A DNA stretch of 64,000 bases from Paraburkholderia sp. IMGN_8 (GCF_038050405.1 NZ_CP150900.1:3968001-4032000), one strand, 5' to 3'. Shown: positions 1 to 12,639, counted from the stretch's first letter. Notes: generated from the sequence alone by a model not told the origin. Numbers and translations are program-made.

Positions 1-2
1 TG

Positions 3-461
3 CTGCGCCCCGGCTGCTATCTGACACATGACGTCGGCATCTACCGCAAAGCGCAGACGGACATCTTTGCGCGCAATCCGGTCGCGAAGAAAATGGGCGA
101 AGGCTTGCTGCCGGCACTGCAACTGTGGGCGTATGTGCAATCGATTCCGGAACCGGATCGCGCGATCATCGGTCTCGGCAAGCGCGATTCCGCGTTCGAC
201 GCGGGCATGCCGGAACCGGCGCGCCACTATCGTCCGGGCAGCGAGGCGCCGCGCGATGTCGCGGCCAGCGAAGGCTGGGAGATTTTCGGCTTGATGGATC
301 AGCACGCGTATTTGCGGATTCCCGCCGGCGCCGACCTGAAGGTGGGCGACATGATCGCGTTCGACATCTCCCACCCCTGTCTGACGTTCGATAAGTGGCG
401 TCAGGTGCTGGTGGTCGACCCGTCGTATCGCGTCACCGAGGTGATCGAAACGTTCTTCTGA
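3..461 (+). CDS. D-serine dehydratase-like / amino-acid deaminase, C-terminal part (5' truncated by window edge)
   Basis: The reading frame is open from the first bases of the window, so only about 152 C-terminal residues are visible. They match the end of the PLP fold-type III D-serine dehydratase-like (DSD1) family. Visible signs are a Gly-Leu-Gly-Lys-Arg-Asp segment, Met-Asp-Gln-His, and a terminal His-Pro-Cys. In this family a His-X-Cys pair of this kind binds zinc at the active site. The expected role is PLP-dependent deamination of a D-hydroxy amino acid or related amino acid in the cytoplasm; substrate cannot be told from this fragment. It converges on the marR gene, and a GC-rich hairpin lies between them. 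Confidence 0.75.
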   Translation: MRPGCYLTHDVGIYRKAQTDIFARNPVAKKMGEGLLPALQLWAYVQSIPEPDRAIIGLGKRDSAFDAGMPEPARHYRPGSEAPRDVAASEGWEIFGLMDQHAYLRIPAGADLKVGDMIAFDISHPCLTFDKWRQVLVVDPSYRVTEVIETFF

Positions 462-473
462 CGACGTTGAAAA

Positions 474-502
474 CGGCGCGCTCAACACAAGGTGGCGCGC
501 CG
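474..502. terminator. GC-rich hairpin between convergent genes
   Basis: An 8-bp perfect stem (CGGCGCGC / GCGCGCCG, 474-481 and 495-502) with a 13-nt loop sits between the end of the deaminase gene and the end of marR. There is no clear T run on either strand, so it is a weak terminator candidate at best. Confidence 0.3.
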
Positions 503-524
503 CTCGTCACGGCGGCGTACTCGC

Positions 525-1022
525 TTAAACCTGGCGCTCGGGGTCGGCGCCCACCGCTTCGGGCGCTTGCGTAGCGGCGGCACTGCTGGCCGTGGCCGCC
601 ACTTCGCCGATCCGCACTTCGAGCAGCTTCAACGCGCCCGACAGCGCCGCCAGCGCGTCGTCCGGCAACCCGGCCATCGTGTCGTGCAGAAATGCATTAC
701 GACGCGGCATGCTGGCTTCGGTCGCCGACAGCCCCGCTTCGGTCAGGCGCACGTTGGTCACGCGGTTATCGCGCGTATCCATACTGCGGGCGATCCAGCC
801 GAGCCCTTCCAGCGTTTTCAATTGCCGCGTGAGCGCGCCCGGATCGACACGCAAGCGCTCGACCAGCCGCTTCTGCGACGACTCCCCAGCCTGTTCGTGC
901 AGCGCCAGCAGAATGCGCCAGCGCGGCAACGGATGGCCGACGTGCGCCTCGAATGCCGACATGAACGCCCGATAAGTGCGGCCGAATTGCTGCACGACGG
1001 CGACGCGGTCCTGTTCTTCCAT
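525..1022 (-). CDS. MarR-family transcriptional regulator
   Basis: A 165-residue winged-helix protein of normal MarR length. The central part (about residues 35-100) carries the family pattern: a 'QKRLVERLRVDPGALTRQL' recognition region followed by a wing ending in 'RDNRVTNVRLTEAG'. It probably represses the DHA2 pump gene immediately upstream on the same strand (31-nt gap), forming a pump-regulator pair like emrB/emrR. A short palindrome just ahead of the pump gene is the likely operator. Inducing ligand is unknown. The start has no strong Shine-Dalgarno, which suits translation from the same transcript as the pump. Confidence 0.88.
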   Translation of the reverse strand: MEEQDRVAVVQQFGRTYRAFMSAFEAHVGHPLPRWRILLALHEQAGESSQKRLVERLRVDPGALTRQLKTLEGLGWIARSMDTRDNRVTNVRLTEAGLSATEASMPRRNAFLHDTMAGLPDDALAALSGALKLLEVRIGEVAATASSAAATQAPEAVGADPERQV

Positions 1023-1053
1023 GACGTGTCAGTAAAACGGTAAGTCGAAAAAT

Positions 1054-2649
1054 TCAGTCCGCGTGAATCACCGGCTCGAGCTTGCGCTGGAGCTTGACCG
1101 GCGGCACACGGCGGCTTTGCCACACCGACAACACAGCGATGATCGCCGCCAGCGCCAGACCCAGATGAATCGCCGCGACCAGCGCCTCGCGCGCGGTTTC
1201 CAGCAGCATCGCACCGTTGTGGCCGGCATGCGTCAACTGACCGAGCAAGGTGGTTTGCGCATCGCGATTGATCAGGATTTGCGGGTCGCCCAGATCGGCG
1301 AACCACTGGGTCGCATGATCGTTTTCCAGCGCGCTGCGCACGCCGCTCGCGTACATGTGGGTGACCAGCGTGCCGGTGAGCGCCGTGCCGATCATCCCGC
1401 CGATCATCCGCAGCGACTGTAGCAGCGCCGTGGCGATGCCGAGGTGCTCGCGGCCGGCCGTCTGCTGCGCGAAGATCGTCAGGTTCGGCATCACGAAACC
1501 GAGACCAAGGCCGCCGAGAACCATGAACGACATCAGCATCCATTGCGGCATCGAACGCGTGGCGACGACCGCGCCGAGGCACGAAAGCGCCACTAGCGCG
1601 AAGCCAACGTACAGCATCAGATTCGGATTACGCACGCGCGAGACGATCCGCCCGTTCGCAATACTGCCGACCGTGATGAACACGACGAGCGGCGTAATGA
1701 CGAGCCCCGCTTCTTTCGGCGACATGCCGAAGCCGCCCTGGAACAGTAACGGCGCGTAGAACAGCAGCGAGAACATCGTGAAGCCGCCGAGCACCGCCAG
1801 CGTGAACAGCGCGGCGAGACTGCGGTTGCGGAACATATCGACCGGCAGAATCGCAGTCGGGCAGCGCTTTTCCCACTGCCACAGCGCGTACGCCGACGCG
1901 ACGCTCAACGCCAGCAGCGCGAACGCGCCGAAGGTGACGCCATGTTTCGGCAACAACTCGACGAACAATTGCAATGAGCCGAGCGACACCGCAATCAGCA
2001 ACGCGCCGGGCCAGTCGAGCCGCATCTTGCCTTCGTGCTCGACGTGCCGCAGATGCGGCAGGAAGCGCCAGACGAAAAACAGCGACAGCAAGCCGACCGG
2101 CAGATTCACATAGAACACCGAGCGCCAGCCGTAGTACTGCGTGAGAAAACCGCCGAGCGACGGACCCACCGCATTCGCAATGCCGAACGCCGAACTCATC
2201 AGCACCTGCCAGCGCAGACGCACGACCGAATCGGGAAAGAGATCGGGAATGCTGGCGAACGCGGTGCCGACCAGCATGCCGCCGCCGACGCCCTGCAGAC
2301 CGCGCGCGAGCACGAGAAACAGCATGTTGTTGGCGGCGCCGCATAACACCGACGCCGCGGTGAACACGATGATCGATGCGATCACGAACGGTTTGCGCCC
2401 GTAATAATCGCCGAGCCGGCCGAAGATCGGCACAGTGATCACCGAGGTAAGCAAGTACGACGTGGCGACCCACGCGTACAGCTCGAAACCTTTCAGCTCC
2501 GACACGATGGTGGGCAAAGCGGTGCCCACCACGGTCTGGTCGAGCGCGACCAGCATCGTGACGAAGGAAATGCCGAGCATCGCCAGCAACGATTCACGGA
2601 AGGGTAAAACTTGCCCACTCGAGTGGTGAGCAGCGGTATGGACAGCCAT
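1054..2649 (-). CDS. DHA2-family (EmrB/QacA-type) multidrug efflux MFS transporter
   Basis: About 531 residues with 14 predicted membrane segments, the size and layout of DHA2 drug:H+ antiporters. Diagnostic motifs are 'ALDQTVVGTALPTI' near the N terminus (the DHA2 motif after TM1), 'GRLGDYYGRKP' (motif A), and 'GLQGVGGGMLVG' (motif C-like). It should sit in the inner membrane and extrude amphipathic compounds using the proton gradient. I chose the ATG at 2649. A longer frame would need a TTG at 2682, which overlaps a palindromic operator-like site. The marR gene follows downstream, so the pump is probably the substrate-induced member of the pair. Confidence 0.88.
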   Translation of the reverse strand: MAVHTAAHHSSGQVLPFRESLLAMLGISFVTMLVALDQTVVGTALPTIVSELKGFELYAWVATSYLLTSVITVPIFGRLGDYYGRKPFVIASIIVFTAASVLCGAANNMLFLVLARGLQGVGGGMLVGTAFASIPDLFPDSVVRLRWQVLMSSAFGIANAVGPSLGGFLTQYYGWRSVFYVNLPVGLLSLFFVWRFLPHLRHVEHEGKMRLDWPGALLIAVSLGSLQLFVELLPKHGVTFGAFALLALSVASAYALWQWEKRCPTAILPVDMFRNRSLAALFTLAVLGGFTMFSLLFYAPLLFQGGFGMSPKEAGLVITPLVVFITVGSIANGRIVSRVRNPNLMLYVGFALVALSCLGAVVATRSMPQWMLMSFMVLGGLGLGFVMPNLTIFAQQTAGREHLGIATALLQSLRMIGGMIGTALTGTLVTHMYASGVRSALENDHATQWFADLGDPQILINRDAQTTLLGQLTHAGHNGAMLLETAREALVAAIHLGLALAAIIAVLSVWQSRRVPPVKLQRKLEPVIHAD

Positions 2650-2666
2650 TTTTGATAGCGCAACAG

Positions 2667-2678
2667 TTGACTCGTCAA
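2667..2678. promoter_or_regulatory. Candidate MarR operator upstream of the efflux gene
   Basis: TTGACTCGTCAA is an inverted repeat with 5-bp arms (TTGAC/GTCAA) around a 2-bp centre. It lies 18-29 bases upstream of the chosen ATG of the efflux pump, and about 100 bases from the divergent EcsC gene. MarR proteins bind short palindromes of this kind that overlap promoters. On the minus strand its TTGACG could also serve as a -35 element. No binding data exist here. Confidence 0.4.
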
Positions 2679-2780
2679 TCAATGGGGAATCATACCATGG
2701 TGCGACGTTCTAAACTGGGACGTTGGCGAGGTTCAGCGCGCCGCCAAATCGATTCAAATCGACTGAAGAACGGGAAACAC

Positions 2781-3641
2781 ATGACGCCAGGGAGGCACAT
2801 GGAGCCGAGTTCGCTCGCGGCACTTGCTTTATCGAACGAAGATCTGATCGCGCTGCGGCGCGCGAAACACCAACTGGAAAGCCCCGCTCTGGCGATGAAA
2901 CTGGCCAGCATCGTCGGTTCGCCGTTGGAGAAACTGATGTCGCGGATGCCGGCTTTCGCCAACAAAAAGGTCACGGATGCAACGGAACTGGCGTTGCGCA
3001 AGTGCCTGTCGATCGCGCTGCGCACGCTTGGACGGCAGGACGGCGCAGCGCCGCTGAGCGTGCCCGACAAGCCGAGCAACCTGCTGCATAAATTCGCCGT
3101 AGCGACCACCGGCGCGGCCGGCGGCGCATTCGGACTGTTCGCGCTGCCAGTCGAGTTGCCGGTGACGACCACGCTGATGTTCCGCTCGATCTGCGACATC
3201 GCGCGCAGCGAGGGCGAGGATCTGTCGTCGATCGACACGCAGCTGCAGTGCCTGACGGTGCTGGGCATGGGCGGCACATCGAAAGCCGATGACGACGCCG
3301 ACTTCGGCTACTTCATCATGCGCGGCGCGCTGGCGCAGGCGGTTTCGAAAGCTTCATCCGAAATCGCGACGAAGGGCTTCACCGCGCATGGGTCCGCCGC
3401 GTTGCTGCGCCTGCTCAACACGATTGCCGCGCGCTTCTCGGTGCAAGTGAGCGAGCAGATCGCTGCCAAATCGATTCCGGCAATCGGCGCTGTGCTCGGC
3501 GCGATGGTCAACACGGTGTTCATCGACCACTTCCAGCAGGTCGCGCATGGCCACTTCACCGTGCGGCGGCTGGAGCGGCAATACGGTCAGGAAACGGTCG
3601 AGGCCGCCTATCAGACAATCGACATCGCACTCGACGGTTGA
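2781..3641 (+). CDS. EcsC-family protein
   Basis: About 286 residues resembling the EcsC family (named from Bacillus EcsC, whose biochemical role is unclear). It has a glycine/alanine-rich hydrophobic stretch ('GAAGGAFGLFALPVELPVTT') followed by 'MFRSICDIARSEGEDL', and a second hydrophobic stretch near the C terminus ('IPAIGAVLGAMVNTVFIDHF'); both are typical for the family. It probably associates with the inner membrane. Two starts compete: ATG 2781, and ATG 2799 preceded by AGGGAGG at only 3-nt spacing. The open frame extends further upstream without good start signals. Its 3' end overlaps the convergent esterase gene by about 30 bases. Confidence 0.75.
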   Translation: MTPGRHMEPSSLAALALSNEDLIALRRAKHQLESPALAMKLASIVGSPLEKLMSRMPAFANKKVTDATELALRKCLSIALRTLGRQDGAAPLSVPDKPSNLLHKFAVATTGAAGGAFGLFALPVELPVTTTLMFRSICDIARSEGEDLSSIDTQLQCLTVLGMGGTSKADDDADFGYFIMRGALAQAVSKASSEIATKGFTAHGSAALLRLLNTIAARFSVQVSEQIAAKSIPAIGAVLGAMVNTVFIDHFQQVAHGHFTVRRLERQYGQETVEAAYQTIDIALDG

Positions 3642-4585
3642 GCAGCGGCGTCGCGCCCGCCCGCTTCACTGGTTACGCGCCGCACGAAAGCCGCGGCGCG
3701 GTCGAGCGCGCGGTTCGCTTCCGGGATGAACGGTGTGAACAGCGGCCACACATGCGGCATCTTCTTCCACACTTCGAGCTCGCAGACCACGCCAGCGGCG
3801 CGCGCGTTGTCGGCGACGCGTTGCGAGTCGTCCAGCAGCACCTCGGTGCTGCCCGCCATGATGAAGAGCGGCGGCAGGCCGTGCAGGTCGGCGTAGACCG
3901 GCGAAGCGTACGGATGCGTTGCGGCCGCGTCACCGAGATAAACCTGCGCCGCGAGAGCAATTGCGGGGCCGCTGAACATCGGATCGAGACCGTCATTGGT
4001 GCGGATGGTGGCGCCGGCAGCGGCCAGATCGGTCCAGGGCGAGAACAGCAGGCCTCCTGCCGGTAGAGGATCGCCGGCATCGCGCAACGCGACGAGCGTG
4101 GCTAGCGCGAGACCGCCGCCCGCTGAATCGCCCGAGATCACGATCGACTCCGGCGGCGTGCCGTCGGCGATCAACTGGCGATAGGCCGCGGTAGCATCAT
4201 CGAGCGCCGCCGGGAAGCGATGCTCGGGCGCGAGCCGGTAGTCGAGCGAAAAGACCGGCGCATTGGCACGCGTCGCCAGACCAAACACAAGCGAGCGATG
4301 CGTACGCGGCGAACAGAAGTAATAGCCGCCGCCGTGGAAATACAGCACCGTCGGCTGGTTCCTGACGCTGGACGCGCCATCGATGCGTTCGATCCACTCG
4401 CCGTGCAACGGTTGATCGCCCGGCCCGTACATTTCGCGCAGATTCCAGCCGGCGGGCACACGTGGCGACCAGACACGCTTGGCCGTCAGCGCGCGCGCTT
4501 TCTCGACATTGATGCGCGGCTTGAGAGTTTGCGGTAGAAACTGTCTGCGCAGATACCAGCACGCGAGCGCACTTTGCCAGCTCAT
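3611..4585 (-). CDS. Alpha/beta hydrolase of the hormone-sensitive lipase (esterase) family
   Basis: A 324-residue protein with the two hallmarks of HSL-type esterases: the oxyanion-hole motif HGGG (residues 84-87) and the nucleophile motif GDSAGG (Ser154). The rest of the triad is probably an acid in 'GSTEVLLDD' (about residue 250) and His280 in 'MPHVWPLF'. It hydrolyses short-chain acyl esters; the natural substrate is unknown. There is no signal peptide, so it is likely cytoplasmic. It is read from its own promoter region (4586-4704) and converges with the EcsC gene, overlapping its 3' end. Confidence 0.9.
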   Translation of the reverse strand: MSWQSALACWYLRRQFLPQTLKPRINVEKARALTAKRVWSPRVPAGWNLREMYGPGDQPLHGEWIERIDGASSVRNQPTVLYFHGGGYYFCSPRTHRSLVFGLATRANAPVFSLDYRLAPEHRFPAALDDATAAYRQLIADGTPPESIVISGDSAGGGLALATLVALRDAGDPLPAGGLLFSPWTDLAAAGATIRTNDGLDPMFSGPAIALAAQVYLGDAAATHPYASPVYADLHGLPPLFIMAGSTEVLLDDSQRVADNARAAGVVCELEVWKKMPHVWPLFTPFIPEANRALDRAAAFVRRVTSEAGGRDAAAQPSSAMSIV

Positions 4586-4704
4586 CGGGACACGCTCCTT
4601 CGATAGTGTCCCGTCATGGTACGTGCGTTCGCCAAAACGTCGGTGGACGGCGGCTTCTAATCTTGAAAACCGCCTGTTCTACCGAAAGTGGTGTACACAA
4701 CGCC

Positions 4705-5139
4705 CTAGTTAGCCGGCAAAACCTGCCCGCGAATCTCGCCCATCGGGTTCTGTCCCGTGTGGACGTTGAAGTACCACTGCCCCGCCATCAGGTCCGTCAC
4801 CTGCTGTTCGGTAAGCACGGCCGATCCTTTGATCGGGCTGGCAAGAGCGCCCTTCTCGATCGGCACCTGGGGTTTGGCGTTCTGCCCGACCGGCGCGGGA
4901 CCGTGAAAATGCGCGGCGGTGGCCGGCCCGCTCAGTCCTTCATAGGTAATCGTCCATTGCAGGGTTTTGGTCGACGTATCGAACGTGGCGTTCAACATGC
5001 CGTGCCCGTGACTCACACGCGGCGGCACTTCGCTCGACGGCTCGAGGTCCGCCTTCAACGCCACCGTATCCGCGAAGGCGACGCCTGATGCCAACGCCCA
5101 CAACACCACAGCGAGATTCAATTTTCGAAGTGCAATCAT
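4705..5139 (-). CDS. Secreted CHRD-domain protein
   Basis: A 144-residue protein with a clear N-terminal signal peptide ('LNLAVVLWALASGVAFA', cleavage expected before Asp24). One CHRD (chordin) domain follows, recognisable by 'LTWTI.YEGLSGPATAAHFHGPA' style spacing and the ending 'GQWYFNVHTGQNPMGEIRGQV'. Bacterial CHRD proteins are exported, but their role is not known; the conserved histidines suggest metal binding. It is probably monocistronic, with a promoter in 5140-5280. Domain assignment is confident, function is not. Confidence 0.85.
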   Translation of the reverse strand: MIALRKLNLAVVLWALASGVAFADTVALKADLEPSSEVPPRVSHGHGMLNATFDTSTKTLQWTITYEGLSGPATAAHFHGPAPVGQNAKPQVPIEKGALASPIKGSAVLTEQQVTDLMAGQWYFNVHTGQNPMGEIRGQVLPAN

Positions 5140-5281
5140 TGTCTTCTCCGGACTTGATACACCGCCGCACCGAAAACCCGGTCACGCGCGGAGCCACCAC
5201 ATACTAGTGCAAATCCTTCCAACATGTTTGCGCCTAGGCCGCGTGACTTGACGGTGTTGGCCGCGCGCATCCGACAACGAG

Positions 5282-5305
5282 AAAAGCACCGCGAGCGGTG
5301 CTTTT
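5282..5305. terminator. Bidirectional intrinsic terminator
   Basis: AAAAGCACCGC-GA-GCGGTGCTTTT: an 11-bp perfect stem ending in T4 on either strand. On the minus strand it can end the sensor-kinase transcript, whose stop is at 5645. Confidence 0.6.
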
Positions 5306-5541
5306 CTTCCCACGGTGACGCGCTTCGCTTTGGAAGCGGTAATGGATACCCCCGTCGTCACCATAACCTGGCTTCGAAACAACACGCTGTCGACGCTTTC
5401 ATCGATATTTCCAAACAGTTAATTGCGCATTTCGTAATAAATCTTTTGCGTGAGCCCGGTTATGCTTCGGCTTGCGAGAAGTGACTCCTTCATCGAGGGA
5501 TGTCTCCAAATCTTTAACGCGGCTTCGGCCGCGTTTTTTTT
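5306..5541 (+). ncRNA. Candidate small RNA ending at a strong plus-strand terminator
   Basis: A plus-strand intrinsic terminator at 5516-5541 has no coding sequence upstream on its strand. The region before it is non-coding and can form small stems (for example around AGCCCGG...CGGCT). A TAATAA box near 5435-5440 could be a -10 element, but I see no good -35, so the 5' end is unknown; the given start is only the limit set by the preceding hairpin. Confidence 0.3.
5516..5541 (+). terminator. Intrinsic terminator on the plus strand
   Basis: AACGCGGC-TTCG-GCCGCGTT followed by eight T residues in total on the plus strand: a stable UUCG-type tetraloop with a U tract. On the minus strand the hairpin is not followed by a T run, so it belongs to a plus-strand transcript. 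Confidence 0.75.
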
Positions 5542-5644
5542 GCCCTCTCGTTCTGCTCCTCACCTTGCCGCCTCGTCTGCCGGCGCCGAAGCCACCGGCC
5601 GCGGACCGTGCGACGGTACAACCGGGTCGCCGCACAACGACACA

Positions 5645-10075
<4,431 letters not shown>

Positions 10076-10107
10076 AGGGGATTCCAGGAAATGCTGTGAC
10101 GCGGCGC

Positions 10108-10854
10108 TCACACGGTCTCGCCGTGCTCGCTGGAGGGCGCCGCGGGGCGGCCGGCCGACTTGCCCCGCAGAAGCGAGAACAGGGCACCTGCGGCGACGCC
10201 GCCAGACATAGGCGCGGCCCAGAACAACCAGAGCTGGTCGAGTGCCCAGTCGCCGACGAACAACGCCTGGCCGGTTGAGCGAGCGGGATTGATCGAGCCA
10301 TTGGTGATCGGAATCGACACCATATAGACGAGCATCAGACATGCGCCGATGACGAGCGGCGCGATCGGTTTCAAGCTTCGCCGGTCGCTCACCATCAGAC
10401 TTACACTGACGAAAACGAACGACAACGCAAGCTCGATTGCAAGCGCCGAGTGAAATTGATAGTCAGAAGGAGAGTGAGCGCCGAAACCATTCGCGCCGAA
10501 CTCGCTCGCGGCCAGTTCGAAGCCGGGTCGGCCGCTCGCCACATAAGCCAATAGGGCTGCACCGGCAATCGCCCCGAGAATTTGGGCGGCAAGGTAGGGC
10601 AACAGATCCCGAATCGGGAAGCGTTGCGCGATCGCGAAGCCGACCGTGACAGCCGGGTTGAAATGCGCGCCGGAGATACCGCCGAACATGTAATTGGCCG
10701 TGGCCAACGCCAAACCGAACGCCAGCGACACATCGAGCACACCGTAACCCTGCTGGACGGCGCCGCTGTTCAATACGATGCTGCCGCAACCGACAAACAC
10801 TAGCCAAGCCGTTCCGGCGCCCTCCACCAACAACCCCTTACCTAGCGCCACCAT
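10108..10854 (-). CDS. Aquaporin (MIP family, AqpZ-like)
   Basis: About 248 residues with six membrane segments and both half-helix motifs: HFNPAV (Asn66-Pro-Ala) and SINPARS (Asn189-Pro-Ala-Arg192). Overall closest to AqpZ water channels (E. coli AqpZ has 231). Aligned on the motifs, the aromatic/arginine filter reads Phe46, Tyr177, Gly186, Arg192; AqpZ has Phe, His, Thr, Arg. The His-to-Tyr and Thr-to-Gly changes may alter selectivity. Start ATG 10854 is preferred because it follows GGGAGG and matches the family N terminus; upstream in-frame starts exist up to 10956. It ends 32 nt before the kinase on the same strand, so the two are probably co-transcribed. Confidence 0.88.
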   Translation of the reverse strand: MVALGKGLLVEGAGTAWLVFVGCGSIVLNSGAVQQGYGVLDVSLAFGLALATANYMFGGISGAHFNPAVTVGFAIAQRFPIRDLLPYLAAQILGAIAGAALLAYVASGRPGFELAASEFGANGFGAHSPSDYQFHSALAIELALSFVFVSVSLMVSDRRSLKPIAPLVIGACLMLVYMVSIPITNGSINPARSTGQALFVGDWALDQLWLFWAAPMSGGVAAGALFSLLRGKSAGRPAAPSSEHGETV

Positions 10855-11054
10855 CCCGCCTCCCAGTCCGATCATTTGCCCACAAGGCAGGCGGCGCCGC
10901 GTTAGAACCACGAGCCTTCTGCTTAGATTGGTTAGCAGCTCAGTTCCGCTCAGCATGACGAAATGAAGCGTGTCGTCGGATGAGTGCGCAAGGAGCCGCC
11001 GTTAATCAGGAACTATGGAATGGCGAGGCCGCGCGACCAATCAGACGATTCCGA

Positions 11055-11068
11055 AATTCTTAAGAATT
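11055..11068. promoter_or_regulatory. 14-bp perfect palindrome upstream of aquaporin-kinase operon
   Basis: AATTCTTAAGAATT reads the same on both strands and stands out in GC-rich sequence; outer CCGA/TCGG flanks extend the symmetry. It contains two overlapping inverted copies of ATTCTTA, which fits the heptad (T/A)TTC(C/T)TA bound by BvgA-type regulators. It lies about 200 bases upstream of the aquaporin start, in the 250-bp gap after regulator 1. Confidence 0.45.
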
Positions 11069-11104
11069 ATCGGCAGAAACGTGTTGGTTGTTCTCACAAG
11101 CCTG

Positions 11105-11749
11105 TCAGGTCAGCCCTATCTGTCTCGCATATTCGATGAGGTCGTTTTCCGTTTCAAGGCCGAGCTTGCGCATCGCACTCCGCTTCTGCGTGCTGATGGT
11201 CTTGCCGCTGCGCTGCAGGCGCGCCGCGATCTCGTAGACCGCGAAGCCTTGCACATAGAGCTGGAAGACCTCCCATTCGCGCGCGCTCAGCACACCCATG
11301 CGAGGTTGCGGCGGAGTCTCGGCTGCTTCGATTGCGATGCGCGCTTGATCCGACAGATAGATGTCGCCGGCAACGACGGCGTTGATCGCGTCGATCAACG
11401 CCGTCGGGGTGTCACGTTTGTCGACGATGCCGGCCACACCGATATGCAACAGGCCCGAAAGCACGTGCGCGTGGCAGATCATCGTCAATACGACGACGCA
11501 GGGATAAGGCCGAACCCGCAATAGCCGGCGCAGGAACGACACAGCGTTGTTGCCACCATGAATGCCCGGCATGCCGATGTCCGACACGACGATGTCGCAC
11601 GCATGCGCGTCGAGCAGTTCAGCCAAAGTTTCGGTATCGGCCGCCTCGCCGACTATCTCGACGTGCGGCACGGCTTGCAGCAGACGGATGACGCCAAGGC
11701 GAACGCAGGCATGATCGTCGGCCACGATGACGCGGATCTTCTGTGTCAT
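11105..11749 (-). CDS. NarL/RcsB/BvgA-type response regulator 1
   Basis: A 214-residue two-domain regulator. The receiver has the acidic pair Asp11-Asp12, phospho-acceptor Asp57 in 'VVSDIGMPG', Thr89 and Lys111, so it should be phosphorylatable. The C-terminal LuxR-type helix-turn-helix (about 150-214) has 'LSAREWEVF' and the recognition helix 'KTISTQKRSAMRKLGL', which is typical of RcsB/BvgA/EvgA. It is the closest of three tandem paralogues to the aquaporin-kinase operon on the same strand, so it is the most obvious partner for the kinase's Hpt domain. Target genes are unknown. Confidence 0.9.
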   Translation of the reverse strand: MTQKIRVIVADDHACVRLGVIRLLQAVPHVEIVGEAADTETLAELLDAHACDIVVSDIGMPGIHGGNNAVSFLRRLLRVRPYPCVVVLTMICHAHVLSGLLHIGVAGIVDKRDTPTALIDAINAVVAGDIYLSDQARIAIEAAETPPQPRMGVLSAREWEVFQLYVQGFAVYEIAARLQRSGKTISTQKRSAMRKLGLETENDLIEYARQIGLT

Positions 11750-11861
11750 TTTGTTGTTGTCATATCAGCTGGCACGCCCTGCACGCAATGTGCATCCCCA
11801 GGCGATACCAAGCGCATCTTTTGTTTGTCGCACTGCCTGCGCGGCACGACGCCTCACCGGC

Positions 11862-12554
11862 TCAGCGCCGGTTTTGCCCGCGATCGTCAGGCACTACGCC
11901 GTATTCGACGGCGAAGCGGAACAACTCCGCGTCGCTGTGGAGGTCGAGCTTGCGCATCGCAGTACATTTCTGCGCGCTGATCGTCTTGACGCTGCGCCCC
12001 ACCCGCGCAGCGATCTCCGTTACGCCGAGTCCGGAGGCGTATTGGGTGAACACCTCCAGTTCGCGGCGCGACAATATCTGCCGGACAAAATCGCGCCGCT
12101 GCGCCACCGTCGCGTCGTCGATCAGCGAGCGAACCGCTGGCCCGAGATAGCAATCGCGCGCGAGAGCCGTGACCACTGCGACGTGAATCAGATCGATCCG
12201 GTCCCGCTTGCTCACCAGCCCATCCACGCCGAGCGCGATGACCTTTTTTAACGCGTCAGCATCAGTCTCCATGGTGAGTACGACGAGCGCGACACCGGGG
12301 TACCGCACCTTGAACTGTCTGACGGATTCCAGCCGGTCGCCGTAAAAGCCGCCTGGCATGTAAAGGTCCATCAGAACGAGGTCGCACGGAATTCGGTCGA
12401 CTTCCATGAAAAGCTCCGTGGCGTCTGCCGCGCGACCGACGATCTGCATGTTCGGATAACCCGCCATCAGATTTTCGATCGCCAGCAGAACAAGCGGATG
12501 ATCGTCTGCAATGATGGTACGAATAGGTTTACTTATGTCAACGTTGTCGTTCAT
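11862..12554 (-). CDS. NarL/RcsB/BvgA-type response regulator 2
   Basis: About 230 residues. Receiver residues are intact: Asp17-Asp18, Asp63 in 'VLMDLYMPGGF', Thr94 and Lys116. The HTH region contains 'LSRRELEVFTQYASGLGV' and 'KTISAQKCTAMRKLDL'. It is a paralogue of its two neighbours. The start at 12554 is preferred because it follows a GGAG stretch and gives a normal receiver N terminus; a longer frame reaches 12641. The 151-bp gap upstream and 112-bp gap downstream suggest that it has its own promoter. An AATAGGAATA element lies about 90 bp upstream. Confidence 0.88.
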   Translation of the reverse strand: MNDNVDISKPIRTIIADDHPLVLLAIENLMAGYPNMQIVGRAADATELFMEVDRIPCDLVLMDLYMPGGFYGDRLESVRQFKVRYPGVALVVLTMETDADALKKVIALGVDGLVSKRDRIDLIHVAVVTALARDCYLGPAVRSLIDDATVAQRRDFVRQILSRRELEVFTQYASGLGVTEIAARVGRSVKTISAQKCTAMRKLDLHSDAELFRFAVEYGVVPDDRGQNRR

Positions 12555-12639
12555 CTTCTTTTTCTCCCCCGTACCTTGAATTCCCGTCGCTCTCTTCGGA
12601 GGAACGGGTCCTGTCGCGATCATTGAACGTTCCTCTGCC

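Larger units (their letters stand above)
5140..5644. other. 505-bp gene-free stretch with two hairpins
   Basis: No protein gene is supported here. Both flanking genes run on the minus strand. The stretch holds a bidirectional hairpin (5282-5305) and a strong plus-strand terminator (5516-5541). It should also contain the promoter of the CHRD gene and the 3' end of the kinase transcript. The plus-strand terminator has no gene upstream of it on that strand, which suggests an unannotated small RNA. Confidence 0.6.

Noticed and set aside
818..1582. 254-codon minus-strand frame across the MFS-marR junction
   Set aside because: Out of frame with both real genes and Arg-rich; a shadow frame.
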